Shown here piece by piece: positions 45,257 through 57,068 of a stretch of DNA of 64,000 bases; positions within the stretch are counted from its first letter, which is position 1; each line of letters begins with the position of its first letter. Where the stretch lies: contig OY725503.1 in assembly GCA_963281255.1 (NCBI GenBank), positions 2,108,001 through 2,172,000 of the forward strand, in the 5' to 3' direction. Position numbers and translations under genes: made by a program. This stretch comes from Aphrocallistes beatrix (Eukaryota > Porifera > Hexactinellida > Sceptrulophora > Aphrocallistidae). The notes under the pieces were generated by a model. The model searched no databases and had not been told where the DNA came from. It saw only the letters and a list, made by a program, of their open reading frames with translations.

Positions 45257-46082
45257 ATGATATCAGTATAGTATGTATTATAGTTTAAGTCACAGTTTTA
45301 AAATGAATATGGAGTCCGATCTTCCCCTCCGAAATGCATCTCCACAACAGCTAAAAATATAATGACATGTATTAGTTTAGGATGATGAGACATTATATAA
45401 GGATTAGTACCTAATCCCGCCCCTTCGATTGTCAAAATATGTTATATCTACATGATTACGCAGGATTAAGTTATTATCTTCTCGTAATTACTATAACTCG
45501 AAAACTATTCAACAAATCAGTTATTAATTTGGGAATCTATTACAGCTAAATATCCTTTCTACATTTTCAAATCTTGCATTTTAGACATTGAATCATGATT
45601 TGTAATAGTACGAATGATCCTGATAATTACCCTCTCAATGTAAGCATCTTTAAACTATTTTCTCCCAACAACAATTAAGAAACGAGAGTACCATACCCTT
45701 CTGATACCAAATGACTGATTCTTAATGTTTAAATTCGTGTATATTTTGAAAAGCATTCGTACAAACTGGTTATATAAAATAATGCAGTGCGAGAGGGATG
45801 GTAGGGGTCGCGTCAAAATGATCTTGTGACTCTTAAGGCAGTTGTTCTCAAACAGGAGTACGAGGGACGATTCTGGGGGGTTTGAGAGAAAGTATAGCCA
45901 CGTGTTTAATATTTACTAAGTAAACAAATTTGATTCATTTTGCTTGCTTAATGAAGCGCATAGTTTAACACATTTCGTGGAAGTGCATTATCAAAATGAC
46001 TAATGTGTAAATCAATGCGTTTTATTGGATAAGCGAAATGGCACTACCTTTATTAGTATGCACATTGGCATTAATCCTTAAA
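45257..46082. other. no recognisable gene
   Basis: AT-rich. A hAT-like end (cagttgttctcaaacaggag) lies at about 45839. Confidence 0.35.
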
Positions 46083-46593
46083 TATCCTTACTATTAAAAC
46101 TCGATTAAAGTTTGTTTGTTTATAAATATAAATATCTGTAAAGAATTGATTGAAGAAACTGCTCAGCACAGAAAGCTGATTTTTGGCATTTGGGATGCCG
46201 ACTCATGATTTAATTATGACGTCATTATCCCATTTTTACAATTATAAATTTTAGTTTTTCGACTATTACTCACCTATTTTAGGTGATAGAAGGCTAAAAT
46301 TTTAATAGAATGAGTAAATGAATATTCTTCACATATGATACAACTATCATCAAAAATGATGACTTATCACTCTGTTATGACGCCATTATTACTCATCAAA
46401 AGTTTGAAAGTTTGAAAATTTGAAAATTTGAGTCATTTTTCTAGTGATATCAATTATAACAGTAATCCAGACATATTTAGAGATGTTATCTACCTCATAA
46501 TTCATCAATGAGAGCATAGGCGGCCGAAGGTCGCCTATGGCAGGCACAAAGTGTCTGCCAGTCGCGCAGCGCAAGCAAGATAAGTGCGGTTGT
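46083..46593 (-). repeat. R1 repeat, full-length diverged copy
   Basis: It runs from atccttactattaaaactcg to the GC-rich end (ggcaggcacaaagtgtctgc, then gcgcagcgcaagcaag). Interior landmarks are kept. Confidence 0.8.
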
Positions 46594-46849
46594 ATGTATA
46601 TATATGGTATGTACACATACTTATATATAGTATTATCTTGGATAGTCTTTAATATCTCAGTTTTAAATTAAAATAATCAATAATTGGAATGTCCAAAAAT
46701 CTGTGCTGAATGAAACCTGCAAAACTGAAAAAGGCAGAACACAGCTAACACAGTATATATACTGAGTAATGTAGTATTCTCTAATGTAGTATTAGTATTA
46801 GTAATGTAGTAATGTAGTAGCAGTATTCTCTAGTAGTCAGCTATGATAT

Positions 46850-48370
46850 TGAATCCTTGAAGGTTAAAAGAGCTGCTTTTGATTCAGGTGGCATATTTTC
46901 GGCGTGTGGTTTGTGTCACACGAAAAACCACTAGTGTTGGCATCTTATAAGGTTGCTTAATAATGTACGAAAGGAAAAAAGCGGGGCGTCTGAATAAGAT
47001 CGAATTTCTATGCTGGCATTAGATCGAATTTATGTTGGCATTAGATCGAATTCTTGAAACATGCATAAGATCGAATTTCTAAGCTGGCATTAGATCGAAT
47101 TTCCTATGTTGGTATTAGATCGAATTCTTGAAACATGCATAAGATCGAATTTCTATGCTGGCCGTAGATCGATTTCTAAAATGTAGAATAATATGTACGT
47201 ATACCGGAATAAACAAGTGAGCAACGAGTTAAATATTAATTTTGCTTAAAAACCGCCTTAACAGGCAGGCGAATTTTTAAAATATTCCCTATCAAAAACC
47301 CTTCGAATCTCCCCTGGTTCCCAATAAATAAAAAAATGCCCTCCAATCGACCCTCTATTATTTATTTCACAAAATAAATACCATTCTCCCTCTAAATCCA
47401 AATTGAACTTTACTTTACTTTACTTATTTCAGTTTTGAAAATTATTCCGCTTTCCCAATTCAATTTAATGAATACTTTGAAATTATATCTAATGCCAACA
47501 CAAGAAATTCGACCTAATGCATACATTGAAAATTCGATCTAAAGCCAACAAAAGAAATTATATCTAATGCCAGCATAGAAATTCGATCTTGTGCAGCGTC
47601 CCCATGTAATAGCTGAGACCCAGGTGAAGCCTTGTGAAATGAAAATGGTAAAAACAGTATTGGGTAAAGAGGCAGAGAAGAAACAGCAACAAGTTCTTTT
47701 ATCTAATGACTCCATTTGGTCTCGGATTGATTATATGAGTCAAGATATTAGAAACAGATGATGGTCTACTCCCGACTCTGCTGCAGCTATCAAATTCAGT
47801 ATCCAGTTCGATGAATCATCGTCAGATATGTGAAAGAAGGAGGAGTATAAAGATTTCTGTTCTGTGAACCCCCTTGGAAATTACAAAGGCGATAGATGTA
47901 TATTACAGTTGTTGAAGGCATTCTTTATACATCATGGTTTGAACTTGTTAATGTGTGAGTAAATCTGGACTGATTTGCTGAATCAGTGCTCTTTTAGGTT
48001 GTTTTTCAGGTTTTCTAGGAATAAATTGGAGCCGAGCATAGTGTATTGCTCTTTCACACAGAAGTTAAATGGCTTTCTCGTGGTTGAGTACTCTTTCACC
48101 CGTGTAATGGACCTTCATGGGGGGACACATTACTTTGAGCTTAGTCTACTTTGGCGGACTTATTCACACATTTGAATGAATTAAATATCTCTATTTAAGG
48201 ATCTGGAGGAAACATAATAACAGCAAGTGAGAAGCTGGCTGCACTCAAACATAAACTCCCAGTATGGAAAAGACGCGTAGAGAAGTGTAATTTTGTTAAT
48301 TTTCCTACTTCAGATGCCATTATTGCGGATGAGGGTGCGTTGCTAGATTTTCATCATTTTTCTTGATATT
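46850..48370 (+). pseudogene. ZBED5-like hAT transposase, partial and interrupted
   Basis: The + strand encodes LVLASYKVA before the insertion at 46983, then PHVIAETQVKPCEMKMVKTV, LGKEA, LLSNDSIWSRIDYMSQDI and QFDESSSDM (47604-47830). After a gap come GGNIITASEKLAALKHKLPV and WKRRVEKCNFVNFP (about 48205-48310). These are landmark blocks of the ZBED5/SCAND3-type hAT-derived proteins. The C-terminal part and dimerisation motif are missing. The element at 46983-47603 splits the reading frame between KK and PHVIAE. Related to, but a different copy from, 50810-52474. Confidence 0.75.
46983..47603. mobile_element. inverted-repeat element with iterated GGCATTAGATCGAATT
   Basis: The left end ggggcgtctgaataagatcg pairs with the right end cgatcttgtgcagcgtcccc, followed by atttctatgctggcatta and its inverse. 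The sub-repeat ggcattagatcgaatt occurs about six times on the left and, inverted, about four on the right. No clear target duplication, and the superfamily is not settled. About 0.6 kb, non-coding. Confidence 0.7.
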
Positions 48371-48439
48371 AATACTATTCATTGATTATTAACAAATCAT
48401 TGGGAAAACAATAGCAATCTACAAGAAGGATCTCTAGAG

Positions 48440-48700
48440 GACTCAAGAATAAGAGTTAATCTATATCAAAATCCAATATACATCGGCATTTAACTGAAAG
48501 TCTTGGTGCCCACCCTTATAAACGCCGCAAATCCCCCTAATTACAGATCGAATAAGATAAACCATCTTCGATTCGCCCATGAACGTAGGAATTGGACATT
48601 TGAGGAGTGGTAAAAGGTTCTCAGGGCGGATGAATCCCCTTTCGAGTTATTAGCATCGCATAACCGATAATATGATCGAATATGAGCAAGAAATTCTGAT
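48440..48700 (+). pseudogene. Tc1-like transposase fragment
   Basis: SNIHRHLTESLGAHPYKRRK (end of the DNA-binding region), a frame change, then INHLRFAHERRNWTFEEW, a stop, and KVLRADESPFELL, where ADES holds the first catalytic Asp. Everything downstream is lost. Different family from 19673-21048. Confidence 0.7.
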
Positions 48701-49061
48701 TCAATAACATTCATTTTGGGAGAATAATCCAGAAGGATGGAAAATAGCCTGTAAAACTGAAATAGAAAGTAGAATCAAATAGTTAGAGTAGGATAAATTA
48801 TGAATAGCAACAATGAATTCAGTAAACAAAGTAGATACAATGAGACTATAATGATTTAAAAGTAAATGCAAAATAACCAATCGAAATATACAGGCCAAGA
48901 CTTTTGGGACACTCTGTATATATACAGGATGTAACAAAAGTGTTGTCACTCTAGATTATATGATGGCGATTAGTGACACAGTTTGATAATTTTCGAAAAG
49001 AGAAAAGGTATTTGCGTTGAAATTTTGTTGCAGTTTGGGTACATATTTCTTTATGAGCAGA

Positions 49062-49127
49062 TCCACTTTAATACTATTTGTATGGAGGTTCTCGTGGTGA
49101 TCGAATACTTTTGTCCGGGTAGTGAAT
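49062..49127 (+). mobile_element. family-M MITE right end
   Basis: It contains actatttgtatggaggttct and tcgaatacttttgtccgggt, ending at agtg. Confidence 0.6.
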
Positions 49128-49416
49128 ATGCAGTTGATATATGTTCTTACAACGAACGCATTGAGTTTTAGGGATTCCAATCCCGGCCAAATCTCTCAAT
49201 CCCGGGATTTCGGGATTGATATCTTTCTAATCCTGGGATTTCGGGATCCCGGGATTCAAGATATTTCCAATCCCGGGATCCCGGGATTTTATCAAAATTT
49301 ATTTAAATTTTAATTTGGAAAATTTAGAGAAGGAAGATATTATTTAATTTAATTCTTGACAAACACAACACATAAAATATTCTGATTTTATGATAAACTA
49401 ATATAAATATGAATAC

Positions 49417-52400
49417 TTAATTCCCATTGTTCCTTATTAAGCAAAGAGTATTTAATGTTGTGTCGCTCAGACGGCTCCTGAACTTATTGCAGAAATAGGC
49501 GCATGATGAGATTCTCTCTGATTCAACAGAAGTAGGCGGGACTGTAAGCAACATCTGGTATACCTTTTCCAGCATTATCCCTCTTTTGCCTGTGTGTTCC
49601 GCTATGTTCAACACGAATTTCAATTAAGACAATAAAGAGTCATCAGACGATGGTATTTCCTGTGGTGTCTCTAAGGAAGCATCAATGGCCAATTGTAACT
49701 TCATTACTACAGGCAGCGTTTCTGTCTCATTAACATCCTTATCTGAATTATAGTTCACTTGATCCATTTCATTATCGGTCTTATTGTCTAGATCCTGGTA
49801 CTGGCTCATCCTGGATAGCAGGGTGAAACAAAATTCCCTTACAACAGTCTTTTTTTCTAATTTGGCCAAAGGGTTGTGTAAGTATGCTGTTATTATTGAA
49901 GCTTCGATGTAGCGTTCCTGAATACTTCTTCGAGTGATTGCTTCAATTATCCTGTTATTGTACTCTGAAGGAGGGTAATTTTGCATTTCATCAATTAAAA
50001 TTTTATCGTAGCTTCAGCAGTGATAAAATTTGCATCTCTTCTACATAAAGCCTCAACTGCTATCTTGAAAGGGCCCAATGATTGTACAATGAGTGAAATT
50101 TGGCCAAACTCCTCATCACTTATTTTAATATCCGAATTCAGATCAAGAAGGGCCATTTGAACTGGCATCTGTATCTTAACAATCCTCTCGAGCATGTACA
50201 AGAATGAACTCTAGCGAGTTTTGCAATCAAGGATTAGCTGCAAACCATTCGAGTGTTTTTCTTCAACATAATTCTGCAAAATTTCGTTTTTAAGAGGAGA
50301 ATGCATTAATAGTTTTGCAACTCGACGAACTTTTTTGACTATGCCAGAAATGTCAAGATTTAACGCCAAAGCATTTTCCTGCTCAGGACTGACAATAGTT
50401 AATCCATCTGAATCTTCCATTTCATTTATTACTTCATCAATTTCACATTCGTCAGTTTCACTTTCACTTGAATAGTGGGATACTTTCTCAGGACAGACAG
50501 TATTTCTTTGATAAAATACGTCATGAATTACGAGTTGAAGCCTGTGGGCATAGCACAATTGATGGAGGGGTGGAATTGATAGAACGAATTTTTGCATCAT
50601 CAGAGTAGCCATCAGTTGTAACAGCAATAATATCAGTCTCAAACATTATCCCATAATTCATTCAATTTATTAGATACTGCATCAGCACATCTCTCTGCTG
50701 TAAAACTTCCAAGGATTCTTGGTAATCCGAAATTCCAAAAATATTCAATGCCATGTATATTTATGTTTAAGTACCTCCTTATTTTTCAACGAAATCCGTT
50801 CATCCAGGGCAGGGGTTTTCAACCTTTTTTAGACCACGACCCACTTTCTAAATTTTGCAGTCTTCGCGTCCCACCCCTCAGTGTTGTAATGAAGCTTTTT
50901 TCTCAGTATTTTTTTCTAAGTACCTTTTAATAATTAATTGAGCCTAATGTATAGAATATATCACTAATTCTTGCTTTATTTTATTTTATTAGTTTTAATG
51001 TGATTTTTGATGTTGCTTCTGATCTACTAGTCTTTCAATTCTTGGCTGTGTTAATGATAAACAGCAGCATAAATCTGGCTCAACCTCAAGTCTATTTCTA
51101 GCAAAAATTTCTGAAAAGACGTGTGTTGAGAGCACTATTTTTAACGAAATTCACTATTTTAATCGCGTCCTGCAAAACTATATTTAGTCAGATTGGTAAA
51201 GTGTTTGCAGCAAGTGCTTCACGATGAATCATACAGTGATTAGTTATCACATCTGGGACAATCTGTTTGACGCGCGTCTGGAAACCAGAATGACTTCCTA
51301 ACATAGAAGGAGCTCCATCTGTACAAACAGCACCAACCTTTCGCCAATCAAGACCTTCATCTACAAAGAAATTGTCCACTTTGTTGAAAATATCTATTCC
51401 ACGTGTTTGCGAATCAAGTGGCTGACAAAAGAGTAACTCTTCCTTGAAATCACAATTGTGAATATAACGTGCATATACCATCAACTGAGCACAAGAAGAA
51501 ACATTTGTTGACTCGTCTAATTGTAAAACATAGCTAGGTGACTGTTTAATTTGCTCCACTACTTGGTTCTTTATATCATGACATTTCTTGTATTCTGCGT
51601 TGGATAGTATTATCAGAGAGTGACAAAGAACTTAGTTTTTTCACTGCATCCGCACCAATCATAAGACGCACAATGTCTTTCGTGCAAGGCAATACTAGTT
51701 CTTCACCAATAGTATGGGGTTTCTTAGATTTTGCAATGCGGAGTGACACAGCATATGACGCTTCAACTGCAGCTTTTTATGTTTACAAATGTCTGTCCTG
51801 TAGTGTCAGGTCTGGATTTCTTTGCAGAATCTGATTTTCTTTGGAAGAAAGAAACATCTCGATCCTTGTATGTTGGATGTTCCTTCTCGAAATGTCTCCT
51901 AAGCTGAAACGGCTTCATGGACTCTGCAGATAAAACTTTAAGACATATCACACATTGTGGCTTTTCAATACCTTCCGTTAAGATACTGGTAAATCCAAAT
52001 TTAAGATAATCATCTGAATAGGCTCGCTTAGGAGCACGTTTTGTTGCCATTTAACTGAAAATAAAAGAATTATTGAAAATGTAGATATTTTTAGAAACTA
52101 ATGAACACATATGTAATATGTGAATATATATATTACAAAGTTGTGTATACGTGTATAGGTTTTGACTATCATAGGTTCTAATAATTAATCAGTTATAATA
52201 TCACACTTCAATATGTCTTCTCTATTCTTTCATTTATCAATACCTTGGTATATAATTACAATATTGTTTACTAATTCACAATTAGACACTAATAACAACC
52301 AAATTTGATTGAAATTCAATACTAACTCCAAGACCGAGAGTAGTTAGTTTGTGTAAATGTTTAATATGAGAATATTCGTTACTCAAATAATTTAGTACAC

Positions 52401-52983
52401 CCACCTTCCGCGACCCACTAAAAAATCTGTCGCGACCCACCAGTGGGTCGCGATCCACTGGTTGAAAACCCCTGATCCAGGGTAAGGCTGAATTTCTCAC
52501 CTTTTGATTTTCTAAAGTGTAAATCATGTTTTATTCTTTCAAATACATACCTTCCATACTTAACTACATGTTCTCTTCTAGTTGTTACTGACTTTGGTAA
52601 AGAATAACCCAGGGCAGTTAGAGAATTCCTTAGATCTATTGAAGTAATAAAATTTTTGAAAGGAAGGCCATCGTATGCAGTCATCCTCGCAAGCACTGCT
52701 GGGAGAGTGGTATCTTTGACAAACTGTTCGATTGTAGTGATTTTTGGACGTTTTTCTAGGGAATCTTCTTGACGAGTTTCAGAATTCTTGCGTTCTACTA
52801 AAACATCACTTTCATGGATCGACTTGAGATGGACATGCAATCCTTTGGTTGACCTACCATCGCACTTTAATACTTTTTGCATACTTTGCATTGTGCAAAC
52901 TTACCACATAATGATCGAAGAAAATGTTTCCAGACTTCAGCGCCGACAAAATCTTTGAAAACAAGGGATGTACTTTCAGCCAT
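49417..52983 (-). pseudogene. hAT transposase family A, interrupted by a ZBED-type hAT
   Basis: It starts MAESTSLVFKDFVGAEVWKH at 52983, with a BED finger (AQCKVCKK ... HVHLKSIH) that contains a frameshift near 52880. ITTIEQFVKDTTLPAVLARM and FSLTLDEWT follow; the insert falls inside DEWT. Beyond the insert come QLCYAHRLQLVIHDVFYQ (about 50560), LILDCKTR, IVQSLGPFKIAVEALCRRDA and PPSEYNNRIIEAITRR. The C-terminal dimerisation block is YQMLLTVPPTSVESERIS (49500-49560). Several frame breaks. Full hAT proteins of this sort have about 600-700 aa, so the gene was once complete. Confidence 0.8.
50810..52474 (-). mobile_element. ZBED5-like hAT, internal-deletion derivative, perfect 8-bp duplication
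   Basis: The termini caggggttttcaacc and ggttgaaaacccctg are perfect 15-bp inverted repeats. ATCCAGGG occurs exactly at 50802-50809 and 52475-52482. On the minus strand it starts MATKRAPKRAYSDDYLKFGF at 52050, with a BED finger CVICLKVL ... LRRHFEKEH. Frame breaks follow, then VVEQIKQSPSYVLQLDESTN (51559 down), VGAVCTDGAPSMLGSHSGFQ and NHCMIHREALA. It then jumps near 51110 to the end FARNRLEVEPDL / TQPRIERLV. The central catalytic and dimerisation parts are missing, as in an internally deleted, non-autonomous hAT. It is younger than its host. Confidence 0.9.
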
Positions 52984-53305
52984 AAAAATATGAGATAATC
53001 GTAATATTTGATTATTTATTATTGTAGAGAGCCTATTTATAGATTAGTAAATAGTAATACAGTACATGCTTGGAAATCGTATTGTTGTTATTTGACACTG
53101 AATAGTGTATTTGCAAGTTACCATTGTAAATAGGATCTTGTTTCTAAGTGTGTGATTGGTAATGATAAGGAAAATGTTCAATGTTTAAACATAGAGTAGA
53201 CATAATACTAAAGTTTCGGGATCCCGGGATTGAGAAGGTAATTCCGGGATTGAAATATCGGGATCGGGATTATAAAACTAATCTCGGGATTGAATCCCGG
53301 GGGTA

Positions 53306-53884
53306 AAATGGATATAGTAATTATATTCGGTGTAAACTATTTGTGTTAAGTTTAATTAGGTATTACGCGATGTCTTTCAAATCGTCGTAATGTTTCTTAC
53401 TACTAAATATGATATAAGAAAAAGAATGGTATAAATAAACAATTATAGTCCCCAATGACAGGATACATATTTAAAGTGTCCAAAATATTTGTGATAACCG
53501 TATTCGTAGGGATCTATAATATAGTCGTAAACAACTTTCAATATCTTCACAAAAGTGTCCTCATATGCTGCAATCAACTCAAGGATCCATGTCGATACTT
53601 ATGGCCAACTGAGTCCTCATGTTCAGCGATAAGAACTGACAGTACCTGTGAAACATCCAAGTCATCCCTATCATTCTCAGAGTGATGTCTGGAGTAGAAA
53701 ATGAAATTTCACACAATGATATATCCATTTGATAAAGATCCATGGTATTATTAAGGGATGGATTAATATAAAGATTTTGCAATATCTCACGGTAGACCAC
53801 ATTCCTAATCCAAACGCCACCCGAAATGGAATAGTTTGCTCCGCAAACCATGACTTTCAAGTCCTTAGGGTTCTTACTTCGACT
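53306..53884. other. no recognisable gene
   Basis: Open stretches at 53455-53685 (+) and 53579-53860 (-) overlap each other and resemble nothing I know. Confidence 0.3.
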
Positions 53885-54475
53885 AAAGGATTTTAAGTTT
53901 AGACGTTAAGAAGAATGTAAAATGAGTTATTAAAAATGATCAAAAGCATTCACAGACATTATTCGCATTTATACTACTGATTTAGGTATATTCGAACCAA
54001 ATATTTACATAAAATAGCAAGAGTACCCTGAAAATCGACAAATTTCCTTGAGGTCCCTAACCCCGAATATTTTGAGATAATTGTGAATAATAATTAATAT
54101 TCCTGGCACTACGAAGTATCAGTTTAGAATGAATAAAGAGCTTGCAAAAATTATATTAGGAAGTTAGAGCGAAAGTCTACGACTTTTAGTTTCCAAGTTA
54201 GGATTCTCGAAAAATGCTACGTCATCATATGACAAAAATCTAAAACTTACATTCCATAGGATGTAGTGCAGTTATTATCAATGAATCATATATGTACACT
54301 CATAAAAAGTATATTAGGAAGTGAGAACTAAGAATTTGGGTTTATATTTACAGAGATAGAGAGATAGCTCTTTTTGGACCCTAAATGAGGTTTTTTGACC
54401 GAATCTGGGAGGTTCAAGGCCAGAACTTTCAAAATAATTATCAAAAGTTCTCCAATTTTTCTGTACACATTATTA
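53885..54475 (+). repeat. R2 repeat, left 590 bp
   Basis: It aligns with 2830-3362 (agcaagagtaccctgaaaat, aaatgctacgtcatcatat) and stops at ctgtacacattatta. Confidence 0.75.
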
Positions 54476-54632
54476 AGCAAATACTTAGATTTTGCTTAAG
54501 TTTTGCTTAGTGAATACCAACTTAAGCAAAACTTAAGTTCAACTTAAGTTTTGATTAAGTTTAAGCAAATACTTAGTTTTTGCTTAAAGTTAAGCAAAAC
54601 TTAAGTTAAGAAGTTTAGTGAATAAGGCCCCA
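54476..54632. mobile_element. small element of iterated CTTAAG/AAGCAAAACTTAAG motifs
   Basis: Motifs such as aagcaaaacttaagtt and its inverse recur about eight times. The right end, read inverted, is ggggccttattcactaaact. Such ends are reminiscent of PIF/Harbinger MITEs, but only one end is clear. Confidence 0.5.
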
Positions 54633-55745
54633 GGACATGGTGGAAATATGCCAACATATTCTTGACTCTGCCCTTGCCAGTTGTTAATTGTTATACAGTA
54701 GGCAGAGCGAATAGAAAACTGCTTCCATCAGAGAACAAAGAGAAAATCTTTTTCAGAAGGAGTCATTATAATGCGATGAATAAACACTCGATTACCAGAA
54801 TGGATAAGTATCCATTCTTGTTGACGTAGAGGCGATGTGGAGGCAAGCTAATAGGCATAAAAGAATTAAATATTCAGTAGGATACATAGCTGCCTGCCTG
54901 GTATCTACTGAGTCTGCATTTAGTAATACCTTTGCCTCTGAATACAACCTCTGCCCTCGATCCACGCCTAAATATGGGTAGGATTTGACGGGAGTCACCT
55001 CCAAATGCAATAACTTTGACGCTAAATGGTAGATCATTGGAGGCTAGATCTATCAATATCCGATTTATACATTCATCAGTATGTTGCAAAAAGGAGCTTC
55101 ATCCGAAACTAAAAGCTTAGTACCCGGTATCTGTGCTAAAGCACTCTGTTTAGTAAATTCACACACAGATAGTTCACACAATGGATAAGAACTTTCAACC
55201 TAGAATGGCTCATCAGGGAAGTTGGTGTATGTGAGCTTGCGAGCAGGGGCGCAGAACTTTTCGAAATATATATGTGTAATTTTGGCGTTCTAGGGGGGGG
55301 GCTCAGCCCTAAAACTTTATTGCGTCTATGGGCCATCTTCAATTCCAGGGGGGGCTTTTGTCCCCCCAGCCCCCCCTGGTTCGGCGACTATGCTTGCGAG
55401 CACTAGGATATTTTTGGTTAACCAAACCATCCTGTAAGGCTTATATTCTTTTTTGTCTACGAAAGACCTCTTGTAAGTCAAAATCTCCAGGAAACACGAC
55501 AGGCTGGCGATGCTCCAGATTGAGAGCTAACCTCAGGAATTATGGTAGGTTAGCATTAAGTTCTTATACAAAGAGTCGATAGTATGATTCTGTTGCAGAA
55601 ACATAACGCGCCTCAAGATAATTTACTACTTCACCGATGACCATGGCTGCTTGGCTAGTGGTACTTCCAGCACTATCACTAATGCGAAATTCGACAATAG
55701 CTCTATCATGCTCTTAATACTTGGCCCTTAATACTAAGTTATTTA
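54633..55745 (-). pseudogene. Helitron Rep/helicase protein, C-terminal half, broken
   Basis: Reading leftward: EHDRAIVEFRI, then VVNYLEARYVSATESYYRLF (55590-55640), LNLEHRQPVVFPGDFDLQEV and a linker; SARKLTYTNFPDEPF is split by the insert 55244-55392. Then come TKLLVSDEAPFCN (helicase Asp-Glu box, about 55085-55130), VIAFGGDSRQILPIFRRGSR (54960-55020), and near 54800-54640 FIHRIIMTPSEKDF and ITINNWQGQS (expected INKSQGQ). These are the Rep C-terminal region and PIF1-like helicase motifs of Helitrons. Long parts between the motifs are deleted and several frames are broken. It begins almost exactly where 4143-6580 stops. Confidence 0.8.
55244..55392. mobile_element. GC-rich 149-bp MITE with an 8-bp duplication
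   Basis: It begins caggggcgcagaacttttcg and ends ggttcggcgactatg, imperfect inverted repeats. CTTGCGAG lies at 55236-55243 and 55393-55400, within a longer direct repeat gcttgcgagca. Runs of G and C form hairpins. Probably hAT-type. Confidence 0.65.
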
Positions 55746-55781
55746 ACCTTCAATGACAATCATTATTAATCTAACAAGCAC

Positions 55782-55860
55782 GCTTCGCTTGCTTGCGCTG
55801 CGCGGCTTGCGGACACTGTGTGTCCGCAGAGTCGCCCTGCGGGCGCCTGGAGTCACTCAA
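55782..55860 (+). repeat. R1 GC-rich end only
   Basis: acaagcacgcttcgcttgct, the hairpin-forming ggacactgtgtgtccgcaga, and gggcgcctggagtcac. Confidence 0.75.
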
Positions 55861-55884
55861 TCAAACATATTTTGGATTTTTTTT

Positions 55885-56600
55885 CCTTTAAATAAGCATT
55901 GTAAACAAAGGTCGACGAATAATTCTCATATGGATCCGAAAATATAATATTCAAAATATACAGCACTACAAACCCCATGTCAACCGTTGGAAGCTAGATT
56001 CTAGCCCATTTTTGTAATTTGTTTACTTTATGTATCTATTGTAAACAAAAGTAAACAAATTGATGATTAAATTTACTCGAAAATATGATATTCGAAATCT
56101 AAACCCCTGAAAACCCCATGTCAACCGTTTAAAGCAAGTTTCTGGCATATTATTGAGATTTGTTTACTTTGTGTATCTAATGTAAACAAAAGTAAACAAA
56201 TTGATCATCAAATTTACTCGAAAATATGATATTCGAAATCTACACCCCTGAAAACCCCATGTCAACCGTTGAAAGCAAGTTTCTAGCATATTTTTGAGAT
56301 TTGTTTACTTTATGTATCTATTGTAAACAAAAGTAAACAAATAATTTATCATATAGATCTGAAAATATGATATTCGAAATCTACACCCCTAAAAACCCCA
56401 TGTCAACCGTTGGAAGCTAGTTTCTAGCATATTTTTGAGAATTGTTTACTTTATGTATGTATCTATTGTAAACAAAAGTAAACAAATAATTTATCATATA
56501 GATCTGAAAATATGATATTCGAAATCTACACCCCTGAAAACCCCATGTCACCCGTTGGAAGCTAGTCTATAGCATTATTTTCAAAATTAATCAAATGGTG
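55885..56600 (+). repeat. tandem array of about 140-bp monomers (about five)
   Basis: The phrase accccatgtcaaccgtt recurs near 55972, 56113, 56253, 56395 and 56540. Each monomer holds an inverted pair tttgtttacttt ... aaagtaaacaaa around gtatctattg. Copies differ by scattered substitutions. Confidence 0.9.
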
Positions 56601-57068
56601 TGAAAATATGTACATATATAAAGGTGTGAAAATATGCAGCTAATCTTTTTTATAGCCATACACTATAATATATTTAAGATATCAAACATAAGTTGTGGCT
56701 TTGAAGTATTAATAACAATGACGATCTATTTATTGTAGTGTCGTACCGGTACAATGATTTCTATTGTAATAGTGTAGTCATTTATTTAGTATAGAAAAGG
56801 TGCGAAAAATTGTTTTCCATTTTTTTCGCAGAGATGTGAAAATTTCGCTTAGATCCTAGAACTTAATCGTAGGCATATCATTTGACACCTATATGCAAAT
56901 TTTCACACCTCTACGACTTCCCAATTCTTCAATCAATTCTGACAAACACACACAAAAAAAAAAAAATCTAATAATTGAAAAAGCAATTTGCAGATTCACC
57001 ACACCGACCATCAAGAGTGTTGCCTAGAAAGGTCAAAATATCAAGATTATCCGTCAGAAGGATTATTA
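56601..57068. other. non-coding flank with inverted gtgtgaaaat motifs
   Basis: ggtgtgaaaatatg near 56590-56630 is mirrored by aaattttcacacctctac near 56895. A short element may be present; no gene was recognised. Confidence 0.35.

Larger units (their letters stand above)
49170..53305 (-). mobile_element. hAT transposon, family A, copy 2, with a nested hAT
   Basis: The left end tagggattccaatcccgg matches, inverted, the right end ctcgggattgaatcccg. Both subterminal regions are packed with cccgggat motifs, as in 31148-33515. The transposase relic is on the minus strand and is split by 50810-52474. Removing the insert gives about 2.47 kb, close to copy 1. No target duplication was identified. 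Confidence 0.75.

Noticed and set aside
53579-53860. 93-codon minus-strand ORF
   Set aside because: Overlaps an opposite ORF, has no recognisable domain, and lies between repeats.
55235-55402. 11-bp direct repeat gcttgcgagca as a LINE-type duplication of a SINE
   Set aside because: No poly(A) or tRNA-like promoter. The element has CA...TG-like inverted ends, so an 8-bp hAT duplication with chance extension fits better.
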